Shown piece by piece: positions 28,551 through 37,591 of a stretch of DNA of 64,000 nucleotides. The stretch's first letter is position 1. Every line of letters begins with the position of its first letter. Origin of the DNA: Glaciecola sp. XM2. Its GTDB lineage: Bacteria > Pseudomonadota > Gammaproteobacteria > Enterobacterales > Alteromonadaceae. The translations under genes were made by a program, and so were the position numbers. The notes beneath the pieces were generated by a model that ran no database searches, had not been told where the DNA came from, and saw nothing but the letters and a program-made list of their open reading frames with translations. The stretch covers positions 186,001 to 250,000 of the forward strand of contig NZ_JAHEOJ010000014.1 in NCBI RefSeq assembly GCF_018595715.1, read 5' to 3'.

Positions 28551-30359
28551 TTATTCGTCAGGCCTGTCTTCTTTTGGTGCCGGATTTAATACTAAGCTTA
28601 TGATTTTTATCCCACTTTTTGGTGAAAATGTATCTTCTGATGTAAATACACCAATCTTGCCCTTGTCTAAATAAAACAAAGGAAGTAGCTCATTATTATA
28701 CTCTTGAAGATAGTCCTCATAGGAGAACGCATCAGTGATCGTAGTCGTTTTGACGACCGCACCTTTGTTCACCGCATTTGCCAGGTAGCTATAAGTAGCA
28801 TTGCTGTTGAAAAGCGTTAGCTTTTTCGCATATGCCTCAGAGATTTGGTGACTTGTCATGCCTTCACTTTCTTTAGTATGAAGGCCAAGAACCCTCGCAT
28901 CTTTACCTAATAAATCTTCAAAATGCATAAGAACCAGAGGATTGAGCTGACGATAGGGGGAAATAACCAGCACAGACTGGATCATACTCAGGTTAAGGTG
29001 ACGCTGAGCGTGCTCTGACATCGGGTTACCAAAGTAAGTATCAATATTTTTCATCCGCGCTTCACGCACCAAATCCCAATTTGTATCAGCAACGATACAG
29101 GGGATATTTTGATTTTGAAGTTCACTTGCGATCAGCCTGGCAAACTGATTGGCGCCAAATAGGAATAAGCCATTGGGCTCTGGAGACTGTAAGCCAAGAG
29201 CGCTGGCTATCTTGGCTGACGTTAGGCTTTGTAAAACAACCGTTGAGATGATCAGCAAAAACACCATAGGAACCAGAATTTCGGCTTGCGGGTAGTTGTC
29301 TGCCTCAAGCTTTAATGCAAACAGAGCACTCACGGCAGCTGCGACTATGCCTCTTGGCGCAATCCAGCTCAGGAGTAATTTGTCTTTCATGCTTAGGTCG
29401 ATATTAATACCAGACACAAATACTGAGAGAGGGCGGGCAACAAACATGGTTGCGAGGATAACGATAATAGCGCCTGTTCCCACGCCTAAAATGGCATCAA
29501 AGTCCATGCGTGTTGCCAATAAGATAAACAACCCAGAAATAAGCAAGACGCTAAGCGTTTCTTTAAACTCTAAGATATCTGAAATATCAACATTTTTCAT
29601 ATTCGCTAAGATCATGCCCGCTACCGTTACGGTGAGTAACCCCGATTCATGGGCGAGCGCGTTAGAAAATGCAAACGCGGCCAACACAATCGTCAGCGTT
29701 GCAGCATTCTGTAGATAATGCGGAATAATATGCTTGCGCAATGCTAAACCAAGAAGATATCCAGTTACAATTCCCAATACTAATCCTGAGAGAACGGTTT
29801 GCCCAAATGCCAGTACAGTGTGACTAAAGGCATCTTGCTGGGCCGATATATATTCAAACACCAGAACAGCAAGCAGTGCGCCGATGGGGTCAATTATCAC
29901 GCCCTCCCAGCGCAGGATATTACCCAACTTTGCGGATGGTCTAACAGCACGAAGCATTGGCACAATGACAGTTGGTCCTGTAACTGTGACGATTGCACCA
30001 AGTAGGGCCGCTAGACCCAAAGGAATATCTAGAAAATAATAAGCGAAAGGTGTGACTACCAACCATGTTATCAATACACCTATCGTACAAAGGTTACGAA
30101 CCATTTTGCCGTGGCCGCTAATATCTGAAATCTTGAGGGTTAGCGCACCTTCAAACAAAATGATCGCCACTGACAGCGACACAACAGGGAACAATAAGTC
30201 ACCGAATAATTCATCGGCTGTGAACGTTTGGCTCACTGGGCCAAGTACAATCCCTGTAAGCAGAAGAAATAAAATTGCGGGAAGCTTAACTTTATGTGCA
30301 ACAAACTGACAGCCAATGGATAACAGTCCCACCAGCACAAGCAATATGGTTATATCCAA
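28551..30359 (-). CDS. Cation:proton antiporter (CPA1/NhaP type) with C-terminal nucleotide-binding domain
   Basis: 602 residues. Twelve or so membrane helices fill residues 1-380, with the ion-site motif EGVIIDPIGA and GPTVIVPML typical of CPA1 antiporters. The remaining 220 residues form a soluble TrkA-N/RCK-like domain (GLFLFGANQFARLIASELQ, a Rossmann start, then VADTNWDLVREARMKN). Inner membrane; exchanges Na+ or K+ for H+ with likely control by a nucleotide. The ion is not determined. Monocistronic. Confidence 0.9.
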   Translation of the reverse strand: MDITILLVLVGLLSIGCQFVAHKVKLPAILFLLLTGIVLGPVSQTFTADELFGDLLFPVVSLSVAIILFEGALTLKISDISGHGKMVRNLCTIGVLITWLVVTPFAYYFLDIPLGLAALLGAIVTVTGPTVIVPMLRAVRPSAKLGNILRWEGVIIDPIGALLAVLVFEYISAQQDAFSHTVLAFGQTVLSGLVLGIVTGYLLGLALRKHIIPHYLQNAATLTIVLAAFAFSNALAHESGLLTVTVAGMILANMKNVDISDILEFKETLSVLLISGLFILLATRMDFDAILGVGTGAIIVILATMFVARPLSVFVSGINIDLSMKDKLLLSWIAPRGIVAAAVSALFALKLEADNYPQAEILVPMVFLLIISTVVLQSLTSAKIASALGLQSPEPNGLFLFGANQFARLIASELQNQNIPCIVADTNWDLVREARMKNIDTYFGNPMSEHAQRHLNLSMIQSVLVISPYRQLNPLVLMHFEDLLGKDARVLGLHTKESEGMTSHQISEAYAKKLTLFNSNATYSYLANAVNKGAVVKTTTITDAFSYEDYLQEYNNELLPLFYLDKGKIGVFTSEDTFSPKSGIKIISLVLNPAPKEDRPDE

Positions 30360-30595
30360 ATTTTATCGTCCGATTCATTCGGTAAACTTTCATATTAACG
30401 CTGTTGCGCAACAAATGACAATCAGAGTTACACGGGTCTATCGATGTTGTTTAGTAAGGTGAGGGCGATTATTCGCGTCCTTACGTGTTATGGTAAAGGC
30501 TTTAATTGCTCAAGATGTCATAAATAACATTGAAAAACCTAGTAAGAGTCGCCTAAACTGAGACATGGAAATCATGGTTTGTTAAGAGGATGAGT

Positions 30596-32005
30596 ATGTC
30601 GAACAAACTAAATGCGCTGGATCTTGCCTTTTTATCCTTAGAAAAGCCAAGCACGCCTATCAATGTCGCCAGCCTCACCATCCTTGAGATCCCAAAGCAC
30701 TATAAAGGAAATTATCCTCTTGATTTGATGGTAAAGCTGCAGAGCCAGCCGGCAAATCCTCCCTTTAATCAGAAGTTAAGTTCGGTACACACTACGGCAT
30801 TACCTTCATGGATTACAGATCAACGCTTTGATATCAACTACCACGTGCGACACGTTGCACTGCCAAAGCCAGGCAAGTTAGAAGACTTACTCGAGTTAAC
30901 ATCGCGTCTGCACAGCCAACTATTAGACCGTACTCGCCCGCTTTGGGAGTTTTATCTCATTGAGGGATTGGAGGATCAGCAGTTTGCTATGTACCTCAAG
31001 ATGCACCACGCTGCTATAGATGGCATGGGTGGGATGGAGTTAATGAAAAATTGGTTTAATTTATGCGCGGGCGATGAGGTAAAAGCACCTTGGGCGTGTA
31101 TGCCCGATCATCACGATAAACCCTCACATGTCTCTTCAGGTATGTTTGACGCCCCGGCAAAACTCTTTGATGAGATGTTTAGCAATTCTAAGATGGTGCA
31201 AGATCTTTCAAAAATGTTGTTTGGACAGTATTTAAAAACGATCGGTTTTGATAAAAATACCTCGCCGGTTCCATTTAGCGCACCACACTCAATGTTTAAC
31301 GTGCCTATCAACAGCACCCGAAGCTTTGTAGTCAAGTCTGTGTGTCTTAAAGAAGTTGAAGCACTAGGTAAGCAGGCAAAAGCCACCGTTAACGATATCG
31401 TCCTCACGCTGTGCTCAAGTGCTTTACGCAAATATATGATGTATAAACAGGAGTTACCCAAGCGCTCGCTGATTGCGTCTGTGCCGGTGTCGGTCAGGCA
31501 CGAAAGTGGGCCAGGTAATCAAATCACCTACGTGATGGCAAATTTAGCAACCGATGAGCCTGATACGATGACACGTATTGATACCATCAGTAAATCCACT
31601 AAGGATGCTAAAAAGGAACTTGTTGATGTCTCAGCCTCCGCAGCCACTAATTTTGCTTTCTTGGCTCAAGGATTGGTGGCGGTGCTAAATCAATTGAATA
31701 TTTCTCGCATGATGCCACCTGCGGCAAACCTTGTTATATCCAATGTGCCAGGGCCACGTAAGCCACTGTATTTTGGTCAAGCGAAGCTCAAAGCCACTTA
31801 CCCTTTGTCTGTGTTAATCGATGGGCAGGCACTGAATATCACAGTTGTAAGTTATGGGGACAGCATCAACTTTGGATTACTGGCTTGTAGAGATACCATC
31901 CCCGACCTCAATATCCTTGCTGATCATATTGAATCTGCAATAGACGATATTAAAGGCGCTTTATTCTTGAAAGATTCAATGAAGGAAGCTAAAAAGCTGA
32001 AGTAA
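30596..32005 (+). CDS. Wax ester synthase / diacylglycerol acyltransferase (WS/DGAT)
   Basis: 469 residues. Active-site motif HHAAIDG, HHxxxDG, at residues 137-143. RPLWEFYLIEG is the family PLWE motif, and the C-terminal half has NVPGPRKPLYFGQ. The enzyme joins fatty acyl-CoA to fatty alcohols (wax esters) or diacylglycerol (triacylglycerol) at the membrane. ATG 30596 is chosen over ATG 30590 because AAGAGG at 30584-30589 then sits 6 bases upstream. Convergent with the phasin genes, whose stop lies 6 bases away, and near a patatin lipase, giving a storage-lipid locus. Confidence 0.93.
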   Translation: MSNKLNALDLAFLSLEKPSTPINVASLTILEIPKHYKGNYPLDLMVKLQSQPANPPFNQKLSSVHTTALPSWITDQRFDINYHVRHVALPKPGKLEDLLELTSRLHSQLLDRTRPLWEFYLIEGLEDQQFAMYLKMHHAAIDGMGGMELMKNWFNLCAGDEVKAPWACMPDHHDKPSHVSSGMFDAPAKLFDEMFSNSKMVQDLSKMLFGQYLKTIGFDKNTSPVPFSAPHSMFNVPINSTRSFVVKSVCLKEVEALGKQAKATVNDIVLTLCSSALRKYMMYKQELPKRSLIASVPVSVRHESGPGNQITYVMANLATDEPDTMTRIDTISKSTKDAKKELVDVSASAATNFAFLAQGLVAVLNQLNISRMMPPAANLVISNVPGPRKPLYFGQAKLKATYPLSVLIDGQALNITVVSYGDSINFGLLACRDTIPDLNILADHIESAIDDIKGALFLKDSMKEAKKLK

Positions 32006-32011
32006 ACGCCG

Positions 32012-32518
32012 CTATTTCTTTGCCGCTTCGGTTTTTGACGTTGCTTTACTTACCTTAGATGTAGCTTTCACCGCTGTATTTCTCGTCTTTGTCGCCGATG
32101 TTGCCTTAGTGGCAGCTTTGGTAACGGTTTTTGATGCCGCTCTAGGTTTCGCTTTGCTAGCTTCTTTTGGTGCGGCTTTATTCGCTGCGCTCTTGGCTTT
32201 TTTCTCCTCAAGTAGTTTATCAACAAGTACCGTTAACTGTTCTACTTTAGCGTCTAAGGTCGCCAGCTTTTCTTTTTGTGAATGTTTACCTTCCATCCCA
32301 AAGAGTTGTTTGCTTCTCGCTTCCATATCGTTCGTTGCTTTACTGATTTTCCCTTGAATTTCTTCGCCACGCGTTAAGAATTCACTGTAAAGATGATTTG
32401 ATTTTTCCTGTGCCGCATCAATTGACTTACTCAGCACTTCTATACTGCTTTCAATAGAGCCTAAGCCAGCCAACCACGTATTGCGCGCGATTTTTTCAAG
32501 CGTCTGTTTAGTCGACAT
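32012..32518 (-). CDS. PhaF-like phasin with Lys/Ala-rich histone-like tail
   Basis: 168 residues. Residues 1-95 form an amphipathic, coiled-coil phasin domain (NTWLAGLGSIESSIEVLSKS). Residues about 105-168 are a Lys/Ala/Thr-rich, Pro-containing tail (KAAPKEASKAKPRAASKT and repeats), like histone H1 and the PhaF phasin of Pseudomonas, whose tail binds DNA and links granules to the nucleoid. Both genes begin with W-LAGLG, shared with the next phasin. Expected to coat neutral-lipid or PHA granules. Co-transcribed with the upstream phasin. Confidence 0.82.
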   Translation of the reverse strand: MSTKQTLEKIARNTWLAGLGSIESSIEVLSKSIDAAQEKSNHLYSEFLTRGEEIQGKISKATNDMEARSKQLFGMEGKHSQKEKLATLDAKVEQLTVLVDKLLEEKKAKSAANKAAPKEASKAKPRAASKTVTKAATKATSATKTRNTAVKATSKVSKATSKTEAAKK

Positions 32519-32587
32519 ATTTGTTTCCTCTGTAGAATCTTGTGTTACACCATGTTTATCTGGATGCGTGTTAAGACATTAAATGGT

Positions 32588-32941
32588 CTATGAAGACAGC
32601 TTACTAACAGCGACGGTCAAGGCATCTACTTTCTTTGATAGTTCATTGATTTTGTTATCTATGTCGGAGTTATCAAGACCAAAGTCCTTGCGCAGGCCAT
32701 CAACACGTTTTTCTACAGTTGCTTGCTCTTTTTTAAGCTTGTCTTTCGTGTCGGCCTCAAGCTTTTCGCCTTTGTTCACCAACTCCTCAAAAAACTTACT
32801 CGTCCCATCGTTAAGTTTTTCGTATTGGGTCTGTATTTCTTCAAAACTTTTACCATATGCACCTAAACCTGCTAGCCATATTTTGCGTGCTACTTCTTCA
32901 GCTGTTTCAATCGTTTTGTTTGTATTTTTGACCTTAGTCAT
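32588..32941 (-). CDS. PhaI-like phasin
   Basis: 117 residues from ATG 32941 after GGAG (the ORF extends to a TTG at 32953). Amphipathic helices: IWLAGLGAYGKSFEEIQTQYEKL, then long acidic/basic coiled coil with KVDALTVAVSKLSS at the end, shared with PhaF-like proteins. No Lys/Ala tail. Granule-surface protein. Its 3' neighbour 69 bases downstream is the PhaF-like gene, and a TetR-type gene diverges upstream, as in the Pseudomonas phaD/phaIF set, although no PhaC is here. Confidence 0.82.
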   Translation of the reverse strand: MTKVKNTNKTIETAEEVARKIWLAGLGAYGKSFEEIQTQYEKLNDGTSKFFEELVNKGEKLEADTKDKLKKEQATVEKRVDGLRKDFGLDNSDIDNKINELSKKVDALTVAVSKLSS

Positions 32942-33080
32942 AAGTTTCTCCAATAATATTACGTTGACTGCTAATCTTCTTGACCACTAAACGATAACCA
33001 ATATTATTAGAAAGCGCATACTAAAATTGAAAAGCATTCGACATGCTCAATGGTAAGCTCGCAGACTGGAGAGTATTAGC

Positions 33081-33698
33081 TTGAAAACCGCAGAAAGAAT
33101 ATTATTGATCAGTCTCGATTTGTTTAATCAGCAGGGTGAGCGCAACATAAGTAGCGTTGATATTGCTAATGAATTGGATATAAGCCCTGGGAATCTTTAC
33201 TATCACTACCGTGGTAAAGATGAGATTGTTGAAGCCTTAGTTGATCAATATATTGCAAAGATGAACGCAATACCGCGCCCCTCTGAAGATCACGAATACT
33301 TCTATAAGTATCTATTTCAGTGCTTAGCAACCATGCATGTATTTAGGTTTGTGTTCCAAAATATTGCTGAACTTTCGATTCATTACCCGAGCATAAATAA
33401 AAAATTACAAAAATTGGCAACGTTTCAACGTCAATATTTAAGAGAGTCTCTATCGTTGCAACAAAAGCAGGGGATTATCTCGGGGACAAGCGCTGATATT
33501 GACCTGTTGCTCGAAATTATCAGTTTAATTCTGTTTCAAAGCTTAAACTATTATCAAATGCAGGGAGACCCTTTAGGCTACCCCGACATTGAATATCGAA
33601 CATTGATGACGATATTTTTTAGTTTACAACCTTATTGCAAAAACAATGATGAAATCGAAGCGATCAAACAGCAGATATTAGACAAGACCTTGATTTAA
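33081..33698 (+). CDS. TetR/AcrR-family regulator, PhaD-like
   Basis: 205 residues. N-terminal HTH (ISSVDIANELDISPGNLYYHYRGKDEIVEALV, residues 22-55) is a standard TetR DNA-binding domain; NLYYHYRGKDEI is close to the PhaD family, an activator of pha genes in Pseudomonas that binds acyl-CoA-type ligands. TTG 33081 follows GGAGAG. It diverges from the phasin operon, with 139 bases between starts, so it likely controls the phasins. An acyl-CoA ligand is inferred. Confidence 0.78.
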   Translation: MKTAERILLISLDLFNQQGERNISSVDIANELDISPGNLYYHYRGKDEIVEALVDQYIAKMNAIPRPSEDHEYFYKYLFQCLATMHVFRFVFQNIAELSIHYPSINKKLQKLATFQRQYLRESLSLQQKQGIISGTSADIDLLLEIISLILFQSLNYYQMQGDPLGYPDIEYRTLMTIFFSLQPYCKNNDEIEAIKQQILDKTLI

Positions 33699-33726
33699 TA
33701 TACCTCGCAGTATGCAGCTTAGTAAG

Positions 33727-34425
33727 CTAATGGGGTAAGGGGTTTTCTTCTGAGCTATTGGCGCTAAATAAGGCATGCATAAGCGCTCTTTCGCGCTCGA
33801 TAATGGGATCAATAAAATCGTGCACATCACCGAGCTTTTTAAAGGAATGGAAGCCGCGCTCCAAAATCTCGTGCAAATTCTTTACCCCCGCCATTTGTGC
33901 TGGCTTTCGAGATAGCATTAAAATGGTCGAAATCCCTGTTATCTTAACGACTTGTGCTAAGCTTAAGCCAAGGTTTTCTACTAACTGAATTTGTTCTTCA
34001 CGTAATAACTGATTGTCGCATTGGCGATATACATCAAAATAGTTGTCGCGATTAACTTGCTTATTCCCTAGTTTTTTTACGACGGTAATATCTAGCTCTA
34101 AAGACAAGCTATTTAGGCGCAATGCATTTTGCAGGGATTCGACGCCTTTTTCGGGTAAAACCTTGGCTATTTTTGACACCACGCCGGCAATTTCGGTATC
34201 TCGTTGGCTAAAGTCCTTTGGCCCATAGATCTCATCAATGAAAAATTGCATCGCTGGTTTAAATCGTTTCGTCTGCCACAAGTCATCATGAGTCTGTAAT
34301 AATCGATTGGTTTGCCAAGTTTGCAAAGCTCTAATGTCAGCAGTTAAATTATCCAGCGAAATCAACTCATGCATGTGCTGTGTGTGTTGCAGATCTTCAA
34401 ATATTTCTTCTAGTATCTTAGACAT
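33727..34425 (-). CDS. FFLEELY-motif family protein of unknown function
   Basis: About 232 residues. The central FFIDEIYGPKDFSQRDTEI segment matches the FFLEELY-motif family (FFLE(D/E)LYGP+DF), common in marine and pseudomonad genomes with no known role. Wholly helical and soluble in appearance. ATG 34425 (MSKILEEIF) is chosen for agreement with the family; ORF extensions to 34497 or a TTG at 34515 have no better ribosome site, so the start is uncertain. Convergent with the TetR gene. Confidence 0.7.
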   Translation of the reverse strand: MSKILEEIFEDLQHTQHMHELISLDNLTADIRALQTWQTNRLLQTHDDLWQTKRFKPAMQFFIDEIYGPKDFSQRDTEIAGVVSKIAKVLPEKGVESLQNALRLNSLSLELDITVVKKLGNKQVNRDNYFDVYRQCDNQLLREEQIQLVENLGLSLAQVVKITGISTILMLSRKPAQMAGVKNLHEILERGFHSFKKLGDVHDFIDPIIERERALMHALFSANSSEENPLPH

Positions 34426-34790
34426 GGCGCGTGTATAAGCTTTCTTATGATTAAGGTCAGTTGATGCTTGTTGTGTTGCAATGATAAAGGTACGCATTAA
34501 TGACCAGTCTAACAAGCGCTTTTGGCTTTTTGTTCACTGCGGCGCTGAGTAATACCGGCAATTTTTGGCAATGACGGTCGTACACCATTTAAAATTACGC
34601 GTATTTATGCCAAATCATTTAAATTGAAAATTCTTACGGGCTGCTCTACTTCCAATAAATGAGTACAAAAGACACCAAATTTTAAAAAAAGCAAACTCTG
34701 AATTTCAATGGACATTTATAACAGGAAGCGCTAGCTTGCTGTTATTCCTCATCATATCAATTAGTTTAATTACAAAATAAGCGGTACTTA

Positions 34791-35846
34791 ATGTTCAGAT
34801 TCTTTAGAAAGTTAAGAAAAAAGTTACTAAGTGAAGGTAAATTCAGCCGCTATCTAGCTTACGCTTTTGGTGAAGTGTTTTTGGTTGTTGTGGGTATCTT
34901 GATAGCGCTTTGGATTAATAATGCTAACCAAGAACGAGAGCAGCAAGTAAAAATTGATGCCATTCTGGTTAAAATTCAAAATGATTTCTTACAAGACCTT
35001 CAGTATGGTCAGGACCTGGTTGAAAACTATATGCGAAAGGATGCGATGAGAGATTGGTTAAGGCAAGATAGCCTAACACCAGAGGACCTAAGAGCGATGC
35101 CAACTGAAGGTTCTCGAAGCGTCGAGTTTGTTACGATATGGTGGTTATCCTTCAAGCCTAAAGAAAATGGGTATAATCAGCTCATGTCAATGTTAGATAA
35201 ATTACCACCTCGGTATGATGAACTCGTTAAGCAGTTAAATACAAATCATCGATATAGTTTTGAAAGTTTTTCCAAAAATTCACAAGATATTTCGAGACGA
35301 TACCAATACTATTTAGCCGATAATCACAGTTGGTATGTTGATTATAAGTTCCAACCTAGATTAAGTGATGCCCATGTTGACTATATTCTCAACAATCCAA
35401 GATTCAAATCTCAAATGCAGTTATTGGTGGGGTCGGCGAGGACATTATTTTGGGAGTACACGGCTTATCGGCAACAATTGATGCAGAATTATATACTGAT
35501 TAATGAGTTACTTGGCGATAAGGCGACGCCAGTGCCTAAGCACATTAGAACCACCAGTTTGGCTGATGAAAAAGATGCTAAGCGTTTCGTTGGAACATAT
35601 CGATTAACCTCGGGCCCTGAAGATCGCATTGGAACGCAACTTGAGGTTTTTAATCGAGGTACAGACCTCTATTTTAAAAAAGCAGACGGCGAAGAGACTG
35701 GACCCTTGCTGTTTTTGGATGCGGAGCAACTTTTGTTTTCTGCAAGATTTACTGTGTTCATTATAGAGTTTGAATCGAGTGGAGAAAACTCCATGAGAAT
35801 TATGTTTCACGATCGGGATGATTCTCATTGGTCGAGAGAAAAGTGA
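34791..35846 (+). CDS. DUF6090-like membrane-anchored protein
   Basis: 351 residues. The start, FRKLRKKLLSEGKFSRYLAYAFGEVFLVVVGILIALWINN, has a basic stretch, then one membrane helix near 27-44, as in DUF6090, a family I know mainly from Bacteroidota. The rest is a helical extracytoplasmic region (R/E/Q-rich) ending in a beta-rich domain (KRFVGTYRLTSG, residues 265-350). Function unknown. It is isolated between unrelated genes. Base use looks like the rest of the window. Confidence 0.6.
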   Translation: MFRFFRKLRKKLLSEGKFSRYLAYAFGEVFLVVVGILIALWINNANQEREQQVKIDAILVKIQNDFLQDLQYGQDLVENYMRKDAMRDWLRQDSLTPEDLRAMPTEGSRSVEFVTIWWLSFKPKENGYNQLMSMLDKLPPRYDELVKQLNTNHRYSFESFSKNSQDISRRYQYYLADNHSWYVDYKFQPRLSDAHVDYILNNPRFKSQMQLLVGSARTLFWEYTAYRQQLMQNYILINELLGDKATPVPKHIRTTSLADEKDAKRFVGTYRLTSGPEDRIGTQLEVFNRGTDLYFKKADGEETGPLLFLDAEQLLFSARFTVFIIEFESSGENSMRIMFHDRDDSHWSREK

Positions 35847-35987
35847 ATTGACCTACTTTCATAAAATACTAGAGACGGACCTTCCCCTAAATTTATAGAC
35901 GTATTTTTATGCTTTGATTTCTGGAGTATCCGCTTTTTATGATTATACTAACTAGCGATGCTTTAATTATGTGCAAGGATATTTTCT

Positions 35988-37517
35988 ATGTTGTCGATAC
36001 CTTCCAATCTCAGCCTGTATCGATTGGAACAAAAGATGCTGCGAGCTACGTCTTATTCCGAATGGAAGCAGGCAGCACTTGAACATGACAGCATTTCTGG
36101 TCTTGAGGCGTGGAAACATAAAGAGGAGTCGAATAGTTACGATTATGTCAATATTCGCGCAAGAATAGATGCCATCAGGGAGCTAAGAAAAGCAAAGGAT
36201 GATATTGGATTGCTCTTTGCTTTAAACGAGGGGATTCATGGCAATCAGGGCGGCATGGGCAAACCGCAGCTTTACAAATTGGCGAAGTTTGGCACTAAAC
36301 GCTTAATCGAAGAGTATGTTGCCGAAATAGTCGATGCACTGGAGCATATTTCGAACCTGCCCGAAAGTGCTGCAATTACCTATCCCGATAAACTGGACTT
36401 TTTTGACCGCGCTAAGCACTGTTTTGGTAGCTCAGCCTTAATGCTCAGCGGCGCTGGGTCAGTGGGATATTTTCACCTTGGCGTAATCAAGACTTTGTTT
36501 GAGCATCAGGCGCTACCGAGCGTAATTTCAGGCTCAAGTGCTGGCGCTATTTTTGCCGCGGTAGTTGGGACGCACGATGATGAAGAATTAAAGGTGCTAC
36601 TCAATAGTGAGGAGCTACTAGAACCCCTGCAGTTCGACGCAGATGGCGAGACAAAGCGCCGAGGCCGAAAAAAGTTGGATCCTGACTCATTGAGATTGAC
36701 GCTAGAGAGCGTCATTCCTGATATGACATTTCAGGAGGCTTATGAAAAAACAGGTAGGATGATAAGTGTGACCATCGCACCGGTTGAAGAGCACCAAACG
36801 TCCAGATTGATGAATGCCATTACCTCACCTAATGTGTATGTGCGAAGCGCTGTTATGGCCTCTTGCGCGGTACCCAGTATTTTTCCGCCGGTCATGCTAA
36901 TGGCAAAAAATGTGTATGGTGAGAGCCAGCCGTATTTGCCGAATCGACGCTGGATAGACGGTGCGGTTACCGATGATTTGCCTGCAAAGCGCTTAGCCAG
37001 GCTTTATGGTGTCAACCACTATATCGTCAGCCAGGCAAACCCCCTAGCGCTGGCTATGCTCAAAGGCGAGGAGAAGATGCCCATTCCGCAAAGTGCGAAG
37101 AATATAATACGTCTTTCCTCACATGAACTGTTAAAGAGCAGTGAGCAGTTAAGTAGGCGTTATCTGCGAGGACTTCCAGATGTTGGGCGGGTGATCAAAA
37201 TGTTTTACTCGGTGTTGGCCCAAGACTACAAAGGCGATATTAACATTTTGCCTAGCTTTACTTTTGTGAGCCCAGACAAACTGCTAGGGCAACTTAACTC
37301 AGACGAAATCAAAGAACTAGTGCTAGAAGGGGAGCGTGCCACTTGGCCTCAATTAGAGCAGATTAAAACCTGCTCCAGTATTGGTAAAAAATTGGAAGAG
37401 CTCATGGATCATCATACAGACCATGATATTAAACGTTTGTATAAAACCAAAAAACGTAAAACAGCGCGCTCAAAATCAACTAATCGCGCGTCTAAAACTC
37501 ATGGAAACGCAAACTAA
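35988..37517 (+). CDS. DUF3336-patatin phospholipase/triacylglycerol lipase
   Basis: 509 residues. N-terminal DUF3336 (about 10-135) precedes the patatin domain. The oxyanion loop is SGAGSVGYFHLG (154-165), the nucleophile Ser184 lies in GSSAG, and the dyad Asp is in DGAVTDDLP (near residue 325). DUF3336 plus patatin is the layout of yeast Tgl3-5 and plant SDP1 TAG lipases, and of some bacterial ones. Its closeness to WS/DGAT and phasins makes turnover of stored lipid the best guess. ATG 35988 follows AAGGAT. A basic C-terminal tail (KRKTARSKS) is present. Confidence 0.87.
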   Translation: MLSIPSNLSLYRLEQKMLRATSYSEWKQAALEHDSISGLEAWKHKEESNSYDYVNIRARIDAIRELRKAKDDIGLLFALNEGIHGNQGGMGKPQLYKLAKFGTKRLIEEYVAEIVDALEHISNLPESAAITYPDKLDFFDRAKHCFGSSALMLSGAGSVGYFHLGVIKTLFEHQALPSVISGSSAGAIFAAVVGTHDDEELKVLLNSEELLEPLQFDADGETKRRGRKKLDPDSLRLTLESVIPDMTFQEAYEKTGRMISVTIAPVEEHQTSRLMNAITSPNVYVRSAVMASCAVPSIFPPVMLMAKNVYGESQPYLPNRRWIDGAVTDDLPAKRLARLYGVNHYIVSQANPLALAMLKGEEKMPIPQSAKNIIRLSSHELLKSSEQLSRRYLRGLPDVGRVIKMFYSVLAQDYKGDINILPSFTFVSPDKLLGQLNSDEIKELVLEGERATWPQLEQIKTCSSIGKKLEELMDHHTDHDIKRLYKTKKRKTARSKSTNRASKTHGNAN

Positions 37518-37591
37518 ACACTTTTATGTGGATTTACCTTAGTTAGGTGTTTGCGTTTATTTATTAGCTGAACTCTCAGTATTGTAGGGCG

